Counted from the stretch's first letter, positions 54,100-62,734 are shown. The stretch is DNA of 62,734 nt from Raineya orbicola (GCF_002843425.1 NZ_NKXO01000020.1:1-62734), one strand, 5' to 3'. Program-made: numbers and translations. The notes: a model not told the origin generated them from the sequence alone.

Positions 54100-55875
54100 T
54101 CATTTTTGCTTTAACCACTCTGCCAATACATACAAAGCAAATAACTCGCTTGTAAAATCTGCTTTGTGGTGCTGGTGATTATGTAGCAAAAACTTTACCC
54201 TTTCTTGTGAAATAAACTCAAAAAGAGGATTTTGCTTTTCATCTACAAAAGCCCAAAGATGTTTATTTGATGTTTTTTTTAGCCAAATTCCAAAAGGAAT
54301 ACCTAAACCTTCTTTTTTGCGAGAGGTAAAAATTTCGCCTTTGTTTTTTCGCAAAATTTCCTTCAAAATCCATTTTTTGCCGTGTTTCAAGCGAATTTCA
54401 GCAGGTATCTGTAAAGCCCAATCGCTCAAATTTTTATCCAAATACGGCACACGAATTTCAAGCGAGTTTCGCATTCCCCATAAATCATTGATTTTGAGCA
54501 AGTCTGCTTGTAAATAGTATTTCATTTCCCATTGCAAAGCCTCCTGTAAATTGCTTATTTCTGCAAAATTTGAATGCTTTTTAGGTTGCAAAATATCCAA
54601 AGAAGCAAAATTCAGAAAAGTTTGAGAATAGCTAATATTTTCTAAAAATTTGCGTTGCAGGCGATTTTTAGGCAAAAAAGTAAAGATTTTTTTGAGTTTT
54701 AGCCACCATTTAGGCATCGTTAAATACAGCTTAAAAGCCCAATGTCTGTGATAGCCCGCAAAGAGTTCATCTGCCCCTGCCCCACTCCAAAGCACCCGAA
54801 ACCCTTGCCAATGAGCTTTTTGGCTCAAAAGAAAAGTTGCCAAAAAAGCACTATCTGCCACAGGGTAGTCCATTTTGCAAATGAGTTCGGGCAAAAGTGT
54901 GGCATCTTTTTCATTGATTTCAACCTTTTCTACTTTTGCCCCATAGATTTTCTGTGCTTTTTGGGTAAAGAAATTATCCTGTGTAAATTTAGGCTCGCTC
55001 ACCCAAAAACTGAAAGCAGGAAGTTCATACCCCAATTTTTTTGCCAAAGCCAAAAGAAGTGTAGAATCCACGCCACCGCTCAGCAGCAAAGCAGGTGCGT
55101 ATGCTCCCTGAACTTGATTGTGAATAGCTTGCTCTAAAAGATGTTCTGTTTGCCCTAAAATAAAACTTTTATTCCAATCCGCTGAAACATACGCCTTTTT
55201 GAAACTATACGAAAATTCTCTTGCTTGGTCTTTTTCAAAAGAATAAATACGCAAAGCAGTAGGGTGAATGTGGATTTTTTCAAAAAAAGTGTTTGGGGGC
55301 AAAGCAAACTTGTAGAGCACATATTCGGTAATAGCACTTTTGCGAATTTGTGGCGAAAGCAAGCCACTTGCCCAAAAACTTTGCACTTCGGAAGTAAAAA
55401 TCCATTTTTGGGTATCCTGATAGAGGTAAAGCGGTTTTACGCCCCATTCATCACGAGCCGAAAGCAAGATTTTTCGCTGATTATCATAAAAAATAAAAGC
55501 AAAAATTCCCTCTAATTCGCCCCACAGAGCAGGGTTTTCTGAAACCTTTTGTAAATAATTCCATAAGGTTTCGGTATCGGATTGACTTTTGTTTTCAAAA
55601 TTGAATTTTCTATCAATTTCCTTAAAATTGTAAATTTCCCCATTGAAAATAAGCCAAAATCGCTTTTGCTCGTCAGAGAAGGGTTGAGTAGCAAGTGGAT
55701 TAGTGGTATTGATTTGCAAAAGATTGTGTCCTAAAAAAATTTGATAGTCATTTTCTTGTATAGTGGTATATTCAGTGGCATCACTACCCCGATGCAAGGT
55801 ATTTGCAAGCATTTTTTCAATGCTTGTAGGCAAAACTTTATAGGCAAAATCTATGACACAATGAAGCCCACACAT
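54100..55875 (-). CDS. asnB: Asparagine synthase (glutamine-hydrolysing)
   Basis: A 591-residue enzyme. The N-terminal glutaminase is the Ntn type with Cys2 (MCGLH); RGSDA (near 29) and FNGEIYN (near 76) bind glutamine. The synthetase domain holds the PP-loop SGGVDST near residue 265 and the AMP/Asp region GAGADELFAGYHRH near 367. It moves the glutamine amide to aspartate. It ends directly against the mutB stop, with no space between the two convergent genes. The amidotransferase could alternatively serve a polysaccharide-modification role. Confidence 0.92.
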   Translation of the reverse strand: MCGLHCVIDFAYKVLPTSIEKMLANTLHRGSDATEYTTIQENDYQIFLGHNLLQINTTNPLATQPFSDEQKRFWLIFNGEIYNFKEIDRKFNFENKSQSDTETLWNYLQKVSENPALWGELEGIFAFIFYDNQRKILLSARDEWGVKPLYLYQDTQKWIFTSEVQSFWASGLLSPQIRKSAITEYVLYKFALPPNTFFEKIHIHPTALRIYSFEKDQAREFSYSFKKAYVSADWNKSFILGQTEHLLEQAIHNQVQGAYAPALLLSGGVDSTLLLALAKKLGYELPAFSFWVSEPKFTQDNFFTQKAQKIYGAKVEKVEINEKDATLLPELICKMDYPVADSAFLATFLLSQKAHWQGFRVLWSGAGADELFAGYHRHWAFKLYLTMPKWWLKLKKIFTFLPKNRLQRKFLENISYSQTFLNFASLDILQPKKHSNFAEISNLQEALQWEMKYYLQADLLKINDLWGMRNSLEIRVPYLDKNLSDWALQIPAEIRLKHGKKWILKEILRKNKGEIFTSRKKEGLGIPFGIWLKKTSNKHLWAFVDEKQNPLFEFISQERVKFLLHNHQHHKADFTSELFALYVLAEWLKQK

Positions 55876-55973
55876 TTAGCAAAAATTGAGTTAGCAGTTT
55901 CCAAAACAAAAATGCAAGGTTCGCAGTAAGTTTCCTTGCATTTTTACGAGAAAAAGTTTCAAGTGCCCAAATT

Positions 55974-56945
55974 CTACACGATAGTTCCTTTTTCCAAGCC
56001 GATTTTAATGTTTTTGAGCATTACTTCGGTCATTTTGTCAAGGTCGTATTCAGGTTTCCAACCCCAGTCGTTACGAGCGGAAGAATCATCAATACTTTGA
56101 GGCCAGCTTTCGGCAATCGCCTGACGAAAATCGGGCTTATAGCTAATTGTAAATTCAGGAATGTGTTTCTGAATGGATTGAGCAATTTCTTTGGGCGAAA
56201 AACTCATCGCCGAAATGTTGTAGGAAGTCCGAATTGTAATTTTGTGGCTATCGGCGTGCATAAGTTCCAGAGTACCCCGAATCGCATCGTCCATATACAT
56301 CATAGGTAGGTAAGTATTTTCAGCAAGAAAACACTCGTATTGCTTGGCATACAAGGCTTTATGATAAATATCCACGGCGTAATCGGTTGTACCTCCTCCG
56401 GGCATAGATTTGTAACCAATCAGCCCTGGATAACGCAAACTGCGTACATCTACGCCATACTTACGGAAATAGTAATTACACCAACCCTCACCTGCTTGCT
56501 TGCTGATACCATACACCGTAGTAGGCTCCATAGAACAAAATTGCGGTGTGTTGATTTTTGGGGTGGTAGGTCCAAAAACGGCAATGGTACTCGGAAAGTA
56601 AATTTTATGAAGTTTTTTTTCTACCGCCAAATCCAATACATTCAAAAGTCCCTGCACATTCAAATGCCAAGCGTGTTTGGGGTGTTTTTCGCCTGTGGCA
56701 GAAAGCATCGCCGCCAGATGATAAATCTGCGTGATTTTGTATTTTTCAATAACTTCCGCAAGACGAGGAACGTTGAGAACATCTAACTTTTCAAAATGTC
56801 CTAACTCTTCCTTGCGAACTTGTGCAGGTTCGCGTACATCTGCCGAAACCACATTCGCTTCGCCATAAACATTTTTCAAAGCTACTACAAGCTCTGTTCC
56901 CAATTGCCCCGCCGAACCAATCACTAAAATTTTATCTTGTGCCAT
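55974..56945 (-). CDS. SDR-type L-threonine 3-dehydrogenase-like epimerase family protein
   Basis: A 323-residue extended short-chain dehydrogenase. NAD-binding is at VIGSAGQLGTEL (near 9), the catalytic Ser/Thr at PSTIAVFG (near 118), Tyr145 and Lys149 in VYGISK. The motif YKSMPGGGTTDYAVDIYHKAL (near 190) is typical of bacterial L-threonine dehydrogenases of this SDR group rather than UDP-galactose epimerases. It should convert threonine to 2-amino-3-ketobutyrate, which a Kbl ligase would split. No kbl is here. About 100 bases separate it from asnB on the same strand. Confidence 0.85.
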   Translation of the reverse strand: MAQDKILVIGSAGQLGTELVVALKNVYGEANVVSADVREPAQVRKEELGHFEKLDVLNVPRLAEVIEKYKITQIYHLAAMLSATGEKHPKHAWHLNVQGLLNVLDLAVEKKLHKIYFPSTIAVFGPTTPKINTPQFCSMEPTTVYGISKQAGEGWCNYYFRKYGVDVRSLRYPGLIGYKSMPGGGTTDYAVDIYHKALYAKQYECFLAENTYLPMMYMDDAIRGTLELMHADSHKITIRTSYNISAMSFSPKEIAQSIQKHIPEFTISYKPDFRQAIAESWPQSIDDSSARNDWGWKPEYDLDKMTEVMLKNIKIGLEKGTIV

Positions 56946-57044
56946 ACAATAACAGATTGCAAAAAATGAAACAATTAGCTACAAAAATAAAAAGCCATCT
57001 CGTAAAAGGCAAAATAAAAACGCAAAATGTAAATTGATTTTACG

Positions 57045-57052
57045 TAAATTTG
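57045..57052 (+). promoter_or_regulatory. -7 element (TAAATTTG) before the mini HExxH gene
   Basis: A full match to TAnnTTTG, ending one base before the ATG at 57054 of the long frame. Transcription would then start inside that frame, which is why the ATG at 57081 is preferred. Confidence 0.4.
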
Positions 57053-57080
57053 TATGAAACAAAATCTAAAATTCATCTTT

Positions 57081-57407
57081 ATGTTTAAGATAATTCTTTA
57101 TGCTCCTTTTCTCAAAAATATTCAAGGAATTACTTTATATCCTTTTATTTTGCTTAAATACAAGCATTTGCGTAAAGATAAGTTTCTGATGAATCACGAG
57201 GAAATTCACCTGCAACAGCAAAAAGAGCTTTTGGTTTTTCCGTTTTATGTTTTATATTTGAGCAATTATGCCTTTAATCTGCTTCGCTATCGCAATCATT
57301 ATCAGGCATACAGGAATATTTGTTTTGAACGAGAAGCCTATGAAAATGAATATAATCTCCACTATCTGAAAGAACGGAAAATTTGGGCTTTTTGGAAATA
57401 TTGGTAA
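57081..57407 (+). CDS. Small HExxH (zincin-like) protein
   Basis: A 108-residue protein with HEEIH (HExxH) near residue 39 and a Glu cluster in CFEREAYENE near 85 (candidate third ligand, as in gluzincins). Two hydrophobic segments (FPFYVLYLSNYAFNLL near 52, and the N-terminal IILYAPF) suggest membrane association. It is shorter than any standard peptidase domain. I start at the ATG at 57081 because a -7 box ends directly before the more upstream ATG. It is divergent from the threonine dehydrogenase and 70 bases upstream of the HhH barrel gene. Confidence 0.6.
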   Translation: MFKIILYAPFLKNIQGITLYPFILLKYKHLRKDKFLMNHEEIHLQQQKELLVFPFYVLYLSNYAFNLLRYRNHYQAYRNICFEREAYENEYNLHYLKERKIWAFWKYW

Positions 57408-57476
57408 ATTTTTTCAGGTTATTTTGGATTTCGCTTATTAACCCGAACCGAAGCTACCCAACAAACAAGAATTTGT

Positions 57477-59594
57477 ATGCAAACTCCTAATTTTAGGCAA
57501 TCTTGGATAGTATTTTTATTGTTATTGTGCCAATCCTTCGCTTTTGCCCAAAGCTACCCCCGCAAAGAAATAGATGTCAGGCAATTTATTGAGGAAATTT
57601 TTCCCGTCCAAGACCAAGATAGCGAAACCAACTACGAAGACCTCTATGAAGCCCTATACCAACTCTACCTTGAACCGCTTGACCTCAACCGAGCTACTCG
57701 CCAAGAACTTATTTCGCTTTTTTTACTCAATGATGTGCAAATCACTAACCTTTTAGAGCATATACAGAAAAACGGCAAACTGCTTTCTATTTACGAATTA
57801 CAATCTGTTGAAGGTTTTGATTTACCCACTATTTACAAGATTTTGCCTTTTGTAGAGGTAGATGTTGCTGAAAATGCCGATACTCGCAGTATTTGGAGTA
57901 GAATTTTAGAGGAAGATAACAACTATCTGCTTTTGCGTTATGGATTGTCTTTACAGAAAGAAAGAGGCTTTACAGCTCCCGAAGGTAGCAGTGTGCGTTA
58001 TTTGGGTACAAGACCCCGTTTGTATTCGCGTTTTCGCACCAGCCACACCAAAGATTTCAGTTTGGGTTTTACATTAGAAAAAGATGAGGGCGAACCGATG
58101 ATGTGGTCGCCTGCTCAGAGATATTACGGCGTTGATTTTATTTCCTACCACGCTTTTTTTGAAAACAAAGGGCGTTTCAAGCAATTGGTTTTCGGCGATT
58201 ATCAGTTGCAAATTGGGCAAAGCATACTGCTGGCAGCGGGTTTCAATATAGGCAAAGGTGCAGAAACGGTCTTGGGTATTCGCAGAGCTAATATTGGCAT
58301 ACGCCCTTTTACCTCTCTTTTGGAAGCGGGCTACTTTCGGGGTATTGCCGCTACCTACAATCTGATAAAAAATAAAAAAGGAGAAATAGATCTAATGCCT
58401 TTTGTATCTTTTACCCGCCGCAGTGGTAATCTTTTGGAAAAGGATACTTTGGATAATGACGATGCAGGCTCAGAAATTTTCGTAAGCAGTTTGCAAGAAA
58501 CAGGCTTGCACCGCACCCAAAGAGAATTTGATAGCCGCGGACAAATTGGTGAAAGAGTTTTGGGCATCAATACCAGCTACAAAAATCCTTCCCAAACTTT
58601 GCAAGTAGGTACTACTTTTCTGCATACGCGTTTTAGCGTGCCTCTGCAACGCAATCCTACCACTTACAATCAGTTTGAGTTCAATGGGCAGACTAACTGG
58701 AATGCAGGTTTCAACTACAACTATGTTTTTCAGAATTTCAATTTTTTCGGGGAATGGGCTATTTCCAAAAGTGGTGGAATGGGCTATAATGCAGGAGTTT
58801 TAGCTGTGCTTTCACCGCAACTTTCTTTTGCCTTTCAATATCGTAACTTTGATAAAAATTTTCATAGCTTTTTCGGTTCGGCACTAAGCGAAGGCAGCCG
58901 AAATATCAATGAACAAGGATTTTATTGGGGCGTAAAATTCCAACCTAATAAAAAGTTTGCTTTGGCAGCGTATTACGATAGATTTAAGTTTCCTTGGCTT
59001 CGTTTTCGTGTAGATGCTCCTTCGGAAGGATACGAGTATCTTTTGCGAGCCAGTTATGCCTTCACCAAGAAAATCAGTGCTTTTGCACAAGTCAGACAAG
59101 AAGTAAAAGGACAAAACGACCCCAACAACGCCACCCCCATAGATTTTATCACTGACCGCAACCGCCGAAACTATGTTTTTAATGTTGAATATAAAGCCGA
59201 GAAAATTATTGCTTTTCGCTCTCGCCTGCAATTCAGTGATTTGCGTTTTGGCGGGCAATATTCACAAGGCTACACCCTAATGCAAGATGTAGATTTAAGC
59301 TTTGAGAAATGGAAAATAAAAACGCGTTGGGCGTTGTTTGATACCGATAACTATGATAACCGCCAATACGCCTACGAAGATGATGTTTTGTATAGCTTTT
59401 CATTCCCCGCCTATAATGGCAGAGGCGTAAGACAATATGCAGTTTTAGAATACAAATTCAGTAAAAAATACACCCTTTGGTTTCGGTATGCCCGCACACG
59501 CTTGCTCAATGTAGATGAGATTGGTTCAGGCAGTTCGGAGGTGCAAGGCAACGTACTTTCCGATTTCAGAGTACAGGCAAGAGTGAAATTTTGA
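57477..59594 (+). CDS. Helix-hairpin-helix domain plus outer-membrane beta-barrel protein
   Basis: A 705-residue exported protein. Signal peptide to about residue 24 (cleavage after FAFA). Residues 60-120 have a ComEA/PolX-like helix-hairpin-helix pair (LDLNRATRQELISLFLLND and LLSIYELQSVEGFD), which binds DNA backbones in other proteins. From residue 145 on there are many amphipathic beta strands (RPRLYSRFRTSH; GFTLEKDEGEPMMW) and a C-terminal FRVQARVKF strand, so a barrel of about 24 strands is likely. In Bacteroidota this architecture is common but uncharacterised. DNA capture at the surface is one idea. Its close neighbour is the mini HExxH gene. Confidence 0.8.
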   Translation: MQTPNFRQSWIVFLLLLCQSFAFAQSYPRKEIDVRQFIEEIFPVQDQDSETNYEDLYEALYQLYLEPLDLNRATRQELISLFLLNDVQITNLLEHIQKNGKLLSIYELQSVEGFDLPTIYKILPFVEVDVAENADTRSIWSRILEEDNNYLLLRYGLSLQKERGFTAPEGSSVRYLGTRPRLYSRFRTSHTKDFSLGFTLEKDEGEPMMWSPAQRYYGVDFISYHAFFENKGRFKQLVFGDYQLQIGQSILLAAGFNIGKGAETVLGIRRANIGIRPFTSLLEAGYFRGIAATYNLIKNKKGEIDLMPFVSFTRRSGNLLEKDTLDNDDAGSEIFVSSLQETGLHRTQREFDSRGQIGERVLGINTSYKNPSQTLQVGTTFLHTRFSVPLQRNPTTYNQFEFNGQTNWNAGFNYNYVFQNFNFFGEWAISKSGGMGYNAGVLAVLSPQLSFAFQYRNFDKNFHSFFGSALSEGSRNINEQGFYWGVKFQPNKKFALAAYYDRFKFPWLRFRVDAPSEGYEYLLRASYAFTKKISAFAQVRQEVKGQNDPNNATPIDFITDRNRRNYVFNVEYKAEKIIAFRSRLQFSDLRFGGQYSQGYTLMQDVDLSFEKWKIKTRWALFDTDNYDNRQYAYEDDVLYSFSFPAYNGRGVRQYAVLEYKFSKKYTLWFRYARTRLLNVDEIGSGSSEVQGNVLSDFRVQARVKF

Positions 59595-59713
59595 ATTTTT
59601 ATGGCAATTGTTTAACTCTGCTTTTTCAAAATAGACACATTGTTTTTCCAATTTTCTGTTTATCAAATATTTAATTCCAATACTCACATTACTAAAATCT
59701 ATACACAAACCTT

Positions 59714-59753
59714 GATAAAAAAGCGATAGCATCACAAAGAGCGATGCTACCGC
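59714..59753 (-). terminator. Terminator of the T9SS protease gene
   Basis: Stem GCG/CGC plus TAGCATC (59727-59733) and GATGCTA (59743-59749), nine-base loop, and on the minus strand a run of six U (59722 down to 59717). It lies 24 bases past the protease stop. Confidence 0.8.
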
Positions 59754-59776
59754 GAAATGAGGTGCTTTCTACACTT

Positions 59777-61907
59777 TTATCGGTTTAGTACTATTTGCTT
59801 TCTTTCAATATTTCCATCAGGGTAATGTAAGTGCAAGAAATACACATCTTGTGGTAAATGTTTAAGTGAAAGGGTTTGTCTGTTTTCAAATTCGCCTTCA
59901 GCTACTTTCTGATTGAATTTGTTGTAAAGCGTAAATTTGATGTTACCCAAATTTTCAGCTTGCAAGTGCAACTTTTCATCGGTTGGGTTAGGATAAATAA
60001 ACACTCTTTGCGATGCACTCATCGGGAGAATATGAATAATAACCGTAGTTTGTGGTGCAGTTGTTGAAAAAGGAGTATTGCAGTTGTTTTGTCCCATTAC
60101 GGTATAGGTAATCGTGCCTACTTCCATTCGGTTAGGATTAACCTGAATATCCCCTACTCCATTTATGGGTGAAAGAGAAGTTAGCACTGCCCAATCGGAA
60201 GGTAAATCCGAAGGACCATTGCTGGGTGGATTGGGACTGCGGGTATACACCAATCTCTCTGCTCCCAAACTCCTGAGCCTTATGGTTTCAGTCGTTGCCC
60301 AAGGACTCTGATAGAAAGTAAATTCATAGGTATCGGGGGCAATAGGCGTAGCACCTGCGGGCTGAGTAACTACGGGTGCGGTAGGTAAACCTACCCATAC
60401 CTTTTTCCTGAACCAGCGGCTTTCTGTATGGCAGAAGCTACTTACGCTCACATCGACGCGTATCCAACCTTCGCCAGGAGATGTGCCAGTGGCACTTACT
60501 CTATTAGGAGCAAGATTTGTAAGCGTGATATTGGCACTGCTAGTCCAAGTATAGCTAGCCCCCACAAAATCCTCTATTTCGTAAATATTGCTTCCTGTGG
60601 AGCATATTGCATTATTCCCTTGTATGCCTTCTATACGCGATAGGCTATTGAAATACTTGCGTACTTTCTGCCCACAAGGCTGCAACGTAAATTCTATCCA
60701 AGCCTCTCCTGTACCTATACTGGAAACCGTTGCGGTGGTGCCTGTACCTGAGGAGGGCGATACATTGGGCGAGGTTTCCCAAGTTACAGCTATATCCGAA
60801 GGCACATTTCCGAGCGAAAATGTCGCAGGAGTGCCACAAACACTGGCAGGACCAGTTATATCAGAATTACTTACTTTTACTGCCATCACATCTTTTCTTG
60901 CCGCAAGATTTCCATTTACATAAAACTCTATGAAAGCACTACCAGGAAACCGAGCAGATACTCTCAGAACACCCGGTTGTATCATAGTCGCACTTAAATT
61001 AAAAGAAACACTATACGAAATTTGAGCATTAGGCGGGAAGCAAGTAAGAGTGTATTGAGTAGGTATTGAGCAGACAATATTTGGTCCAGAGATTGCACTA
61101 ACAACTGTTCCGAATGGAATATTGGTATTTTGTCGTATCCATTCAGCATAATTAATGACACGCGTATAAATGGTAGGATATTGGTCTTTTGGAAAATACC
61201 CCCAACTTGAAGCACCAATTAGAATGGGAGTTGTACCATTGAATACAACCGCAGGACCTCCGCTATCACCTGGTGCCGCCCCTGAACCCGGTTGATAGAA
61301 TGCTATCATATTATCTGTAACTGTTAGGGTGCTACCCGGTCTGGTGCTTATGATTTGATTAGCATTGGCATTAGATATAATCGGCATGTCAACCCTTCGT
61401 AAAACATTAGATGCAGTACAGTTCTTACAACTTCTTCCCCAACCTGTAAGCATAGCTATGTCAAATTCTTCAACCAACTCGGGAGGCAAATTACAGGGAT
61501 TGGCGTACTGAATAGGTTGTACTCCCTCATTAAAAATTAGAGGTGTTTGTAGCCTTATTAAAGCAATATCATTCTCAAAAGAATTGGCATTGTAATTAGG
61601 ATGAATGATGACTTGAGCGATTTGAACAGGTTGTTGACTGGGCAAAGTCTGATTGGTCATACCAACTTTGATTGATAGTTCATTCAATGAAATATTCTGA
61701 ACACAATGTGCAGCAGTGAGTATCCATACATTGTTAATGATAGAACCACCACACCATTGTCCTTGTTGTATTCTCTGAATTGATATTTGCCAAGGAGCAT
61801 CTGTAATATCTATCTCTACTCCACCAATTATATTTCCCTGAGCATAAACCGCTTGATTAAGTAGAATAGAGTAGAATAGAATAGAATAGAAGTTTTGTAT
61901 GTCTCAT
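59777..61907 (-). CDS. T9SS-exported trypsin-like serine protease, reading frame interrupted in the signal peptide (probable phase-OFF)
   Basis: The ATG at 61907 begins a signal peptide that runs into a stop (16 codons) because of a frame break in the TTCTA repeat tract at 61862-61891. With one more pentamer the frame joins a protein of about 711 residues: signal peptide, cleavage near VYA-Q, mature start IIGG, then an S1 protease with His in TAAHC, Asp in ENDIALIRL and Ser in GDSGGP, all intact. After about residue 270 follow Ig-like or PKD-like repeats (AVTWETSPNVSPSSG; GASYTWTSSAN), and a T9SS C-terminal domain (RVFIYPNPTDEKL to RKQIVLNR). No ATG exists at the start of the protease domain itself; only a TTG at 61687 after the catalytic His. 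It follows the lipoprotein gene by 13 bases. Confidence 0.85.
61862..61891 (-). repeat. TTCTA pentanucleotide simple-sequence repeat (six units) in the signal-peptide codons
   Basis: On the coding (minus) strand four TTCTA units, one CTCTA, and one TTCTA follow in tandem from codon 6 of the protease gene. The ATG frame and the protease frame differ by one base, so adding one unit or removing two restores an open reading frame and a normal signal peptide. Pentamer tracts that shift frame are the standard slippage-type phase switch. Confidence 0.9.
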
Positions 61908-61920
61908 TATTACTAAAATT

Positions 61921-62382
61921 TTAATTAAAAACGTAAAAATTATAGAAAACATTATTAAGTCTGCCGTGTTTATCTGTTAAACAAGAAAAAACATCAACGT
62001 TTAAAGTTACTTCTTTACCAACGTCTGTATCATCGTACCGATTGGTGCAGCAAGGGAACAATCTAGCAGTAGGGTAATTCTGATTAAGCTCTGGAATTGC
62101 AGAACTATTTATTTCTACATAATACATTCCGCCATTGTAATAATAATCAGCAATTCCAACTTTTTTTACAATCCCTTTAAGATTTCTAACTTTTCTATAA
62201 AAGGAATATTCTACACACTCTTTACATTCTAGATCAGGTGTAGGTTCAACTTTTTCTTTCTTGCAAGACTTGCAAGAGGCAAGGGAAAATAAAAGAGCAT
62301 AGGCTAAAAGCCTCCAACCCCAAGTACGCCTCGCTAAAAGAGGGACTCGGCTTTCTTTGTGAGTTTGGGTTTTGTACAACAT
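61921..62382 (-). CDS. Hypothetical cysteine-rich lipoprotein
   Basis: A 153-residue lipoprotein with a long basic start (MLYKTQTHKESR..RR) before the hydrophobic core and a lipobox LASC, giving lipidated Cys37. The mature part begins CKSCKKEKVEPTPDLECKEC, with several Cys, and another CC pair near 110 (FPCCTNRYDDTDVG). No family recognised. It is immediately upstream of, and probably cotranscribed with, the phase-variable protease. The Lys-Glu-rich tether fits outer-membrane sorting. Confidence 0.65.
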   Translation of the reverse strand: MLYKTQTHKESRVPLLARRTWGWRLLAYALLFSLASCKSCKKEKVEPTPDLECKECVEYSFYRKVRNLKGIVKKVGIADYYYNGGMYYVEINSSAIPELNQNYPTARLFPCCTNRYDDTDVGKEVTLNVDVFSCLTDKHGRLNNVFYNFYVFN

Positions 62383-62406
62383 AAAGCTAAAAATTAAAAA
62401 TGAAAC

Positions 62407-62432
62407 AAAAAATTACAGAGGCAAGTGCCTCT
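62407..62432 (-). terminator. Terminator-like hairpin upstream of the lipoprotein gene
   Basis: Stem AGAGGCA (62417-62423) and TGCCTCT (62426-62432), two-base loop; on the minus strand it is followed by a T-rich run (62413-62407). It could end transcripts that come from the right of the window. Confidence 0.6.
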
Positions 62433-62614
62433 ATTTATATCTACGTAAAAATACTCAGAAAGTTTCAAAAAAAGGTGTGAAAAAATTGTTAAATTTTGGT
62501 AAGTAATTGAAGATGAGAAGGTTGAAAATCGGTAATCTTGAAATTTTTTCTGTAAAAAATGAAATTTAGAGTGTCTTTTAATGTGAGCTAATTTGATTTT
62601 TTTTTCAACGTGAG

Positions 62615-62734
62615 TTAAGCGGCAATATCTTGAAAAAGTTCAAAATTTGTAAGTAGATTTTTTTCTTGAAAATCTCTAATAGTGGGCTTTTTATCTAGGA
62701 ATTTGTAGGCAATAATTCCAGACCACAAATTGAC
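62615..62734 (-). CDS. C-terminal fragment of a CDS cut by the window edge (possible transposase)
   Basis: The frame is open from the window end to TAA at 62617-62615, encoding 39 residues: VNLWSGIIAYKFLDKKPTIR and a Phe/Leu-rich tail. NLxxGIxAYxxxxKKP endings occur in some Bacteroidota IS transposases, but the fragment is too short to assign. The rest lies outside. Short direct repeats GTGAGYTAA are found at 62583 and 62610. Confidence 0.35.
   Translation of the reverse strand, partial: VNLWSGIIAYKFLDKKPTIRDFQEKNLLTNFELFQDIAA

Noticed and set aside
61685-61687. TTG as the protease start
   Set aside because: It lies after the catalytic His and would give no signal peptide, yet the mature IIGG start and the AAHC motif are in the same frame upstream. 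The true start is the ATG at 61907 across the repeat tract.
1-62734. tRNA, rRNA, prophage or complete mobile element
   Set aside because: No cloverleaf, ribosomal sequence, integrase, phage structural gene or complete insertion sequence was recognised; only a possible transposase end at the right edge.

Overview
The window looks like the AT-rich chromosome of a Bacteroidota bacterium, most likely Cytophagales-like. Supporting markers: an LpxC-FabZ fusion with LpxA, a PorP/SprF protein of the type IX secretion system (T9SS), two secreted proteins with T9SS C-terminal sorting domains, a PUR-alpha-like small protein (DUF3276), a DUF2723 membrane glycosyltransferase, an SDR-type threonine dehydrogenase, and promoters fitting the Bacteroidota consensus TTTG-N17-21-TAnnTTTG. 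No tRNA, rRNA, CRISPR array, prophage or complete insertion sequence was seen. Only the last 120 bases hold a fragment that may be a transposase end.

Layout. 1-8.2 kb: housekeeping and envelope genes (ThiE-like, Trm112-like, a CCG Fe-S protein, DedA, ScpA, LpxC-FabZ, LpxA, a receiver protein, a zinc-less M16 peptidase, PUR protein). 8.4-12.5 kb: fructose-6-phosphate aldolase and a PspA / YbjN-like / GIDE-domain envelope-stress-like cluster. 12.6-18.6 kb: PorP/SprF overlapping a giant propeller histidine kinase, a secreted amidotransferase-like protein and a second kinase. 18.7-30.9 kb: class I aldolase, DUF2723, a VWA protein, unknown membrane proteins, HisS-DeoC, a sigma-54 activator without a DNA-binding domain, and homoserine dehydrogenase.

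31-38.6 kb is a vitamin B12 region. cobS and cobC follow a cation/proton antiporter. A complete cobalamin riboswitch with its own promoter and a terminator-like platform then leads into a BtuB-like TonB receptor, a cysteine-rich (CWC)/hotdog thioesterase fusion and a BtuG-like surface beta-propeller lipoprotein. A B12-dependent methylmalonyl-CoA mutase large subunit lies further on (51.9-54.1 kb), so B12 uptake and use are both represented. The ribonucleotide reductase at 38.6 kb is class I and does not need B12.

38.6-62.7 kb carries nrdA, an ABC1 kinase, holA, a double-AAA CbbX-like ATPase with a duplicated novel N-terminal domain, a fibronectin-III/T9SS adhesin-like protein, an isoaspartyl peptidase, lipoproteins, asnB, threonine dehydrogenase, a mini HExxH protein and a helix-hairpin-helix/beta-barrel outer-membrane protein. 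It ends with a T9SS-exported trypsin-like protease.

The most striking observation is in that protease. Its signal peptide is encoded across a six-unit TTCTA pentanucleotide tract that leaves ATG and protease domain out of frame by exactly one repeat unit, while the rest of the gene, including the catalytic triad, is intact. It looks like a phase-variable secreted protease captured in the OFF state.
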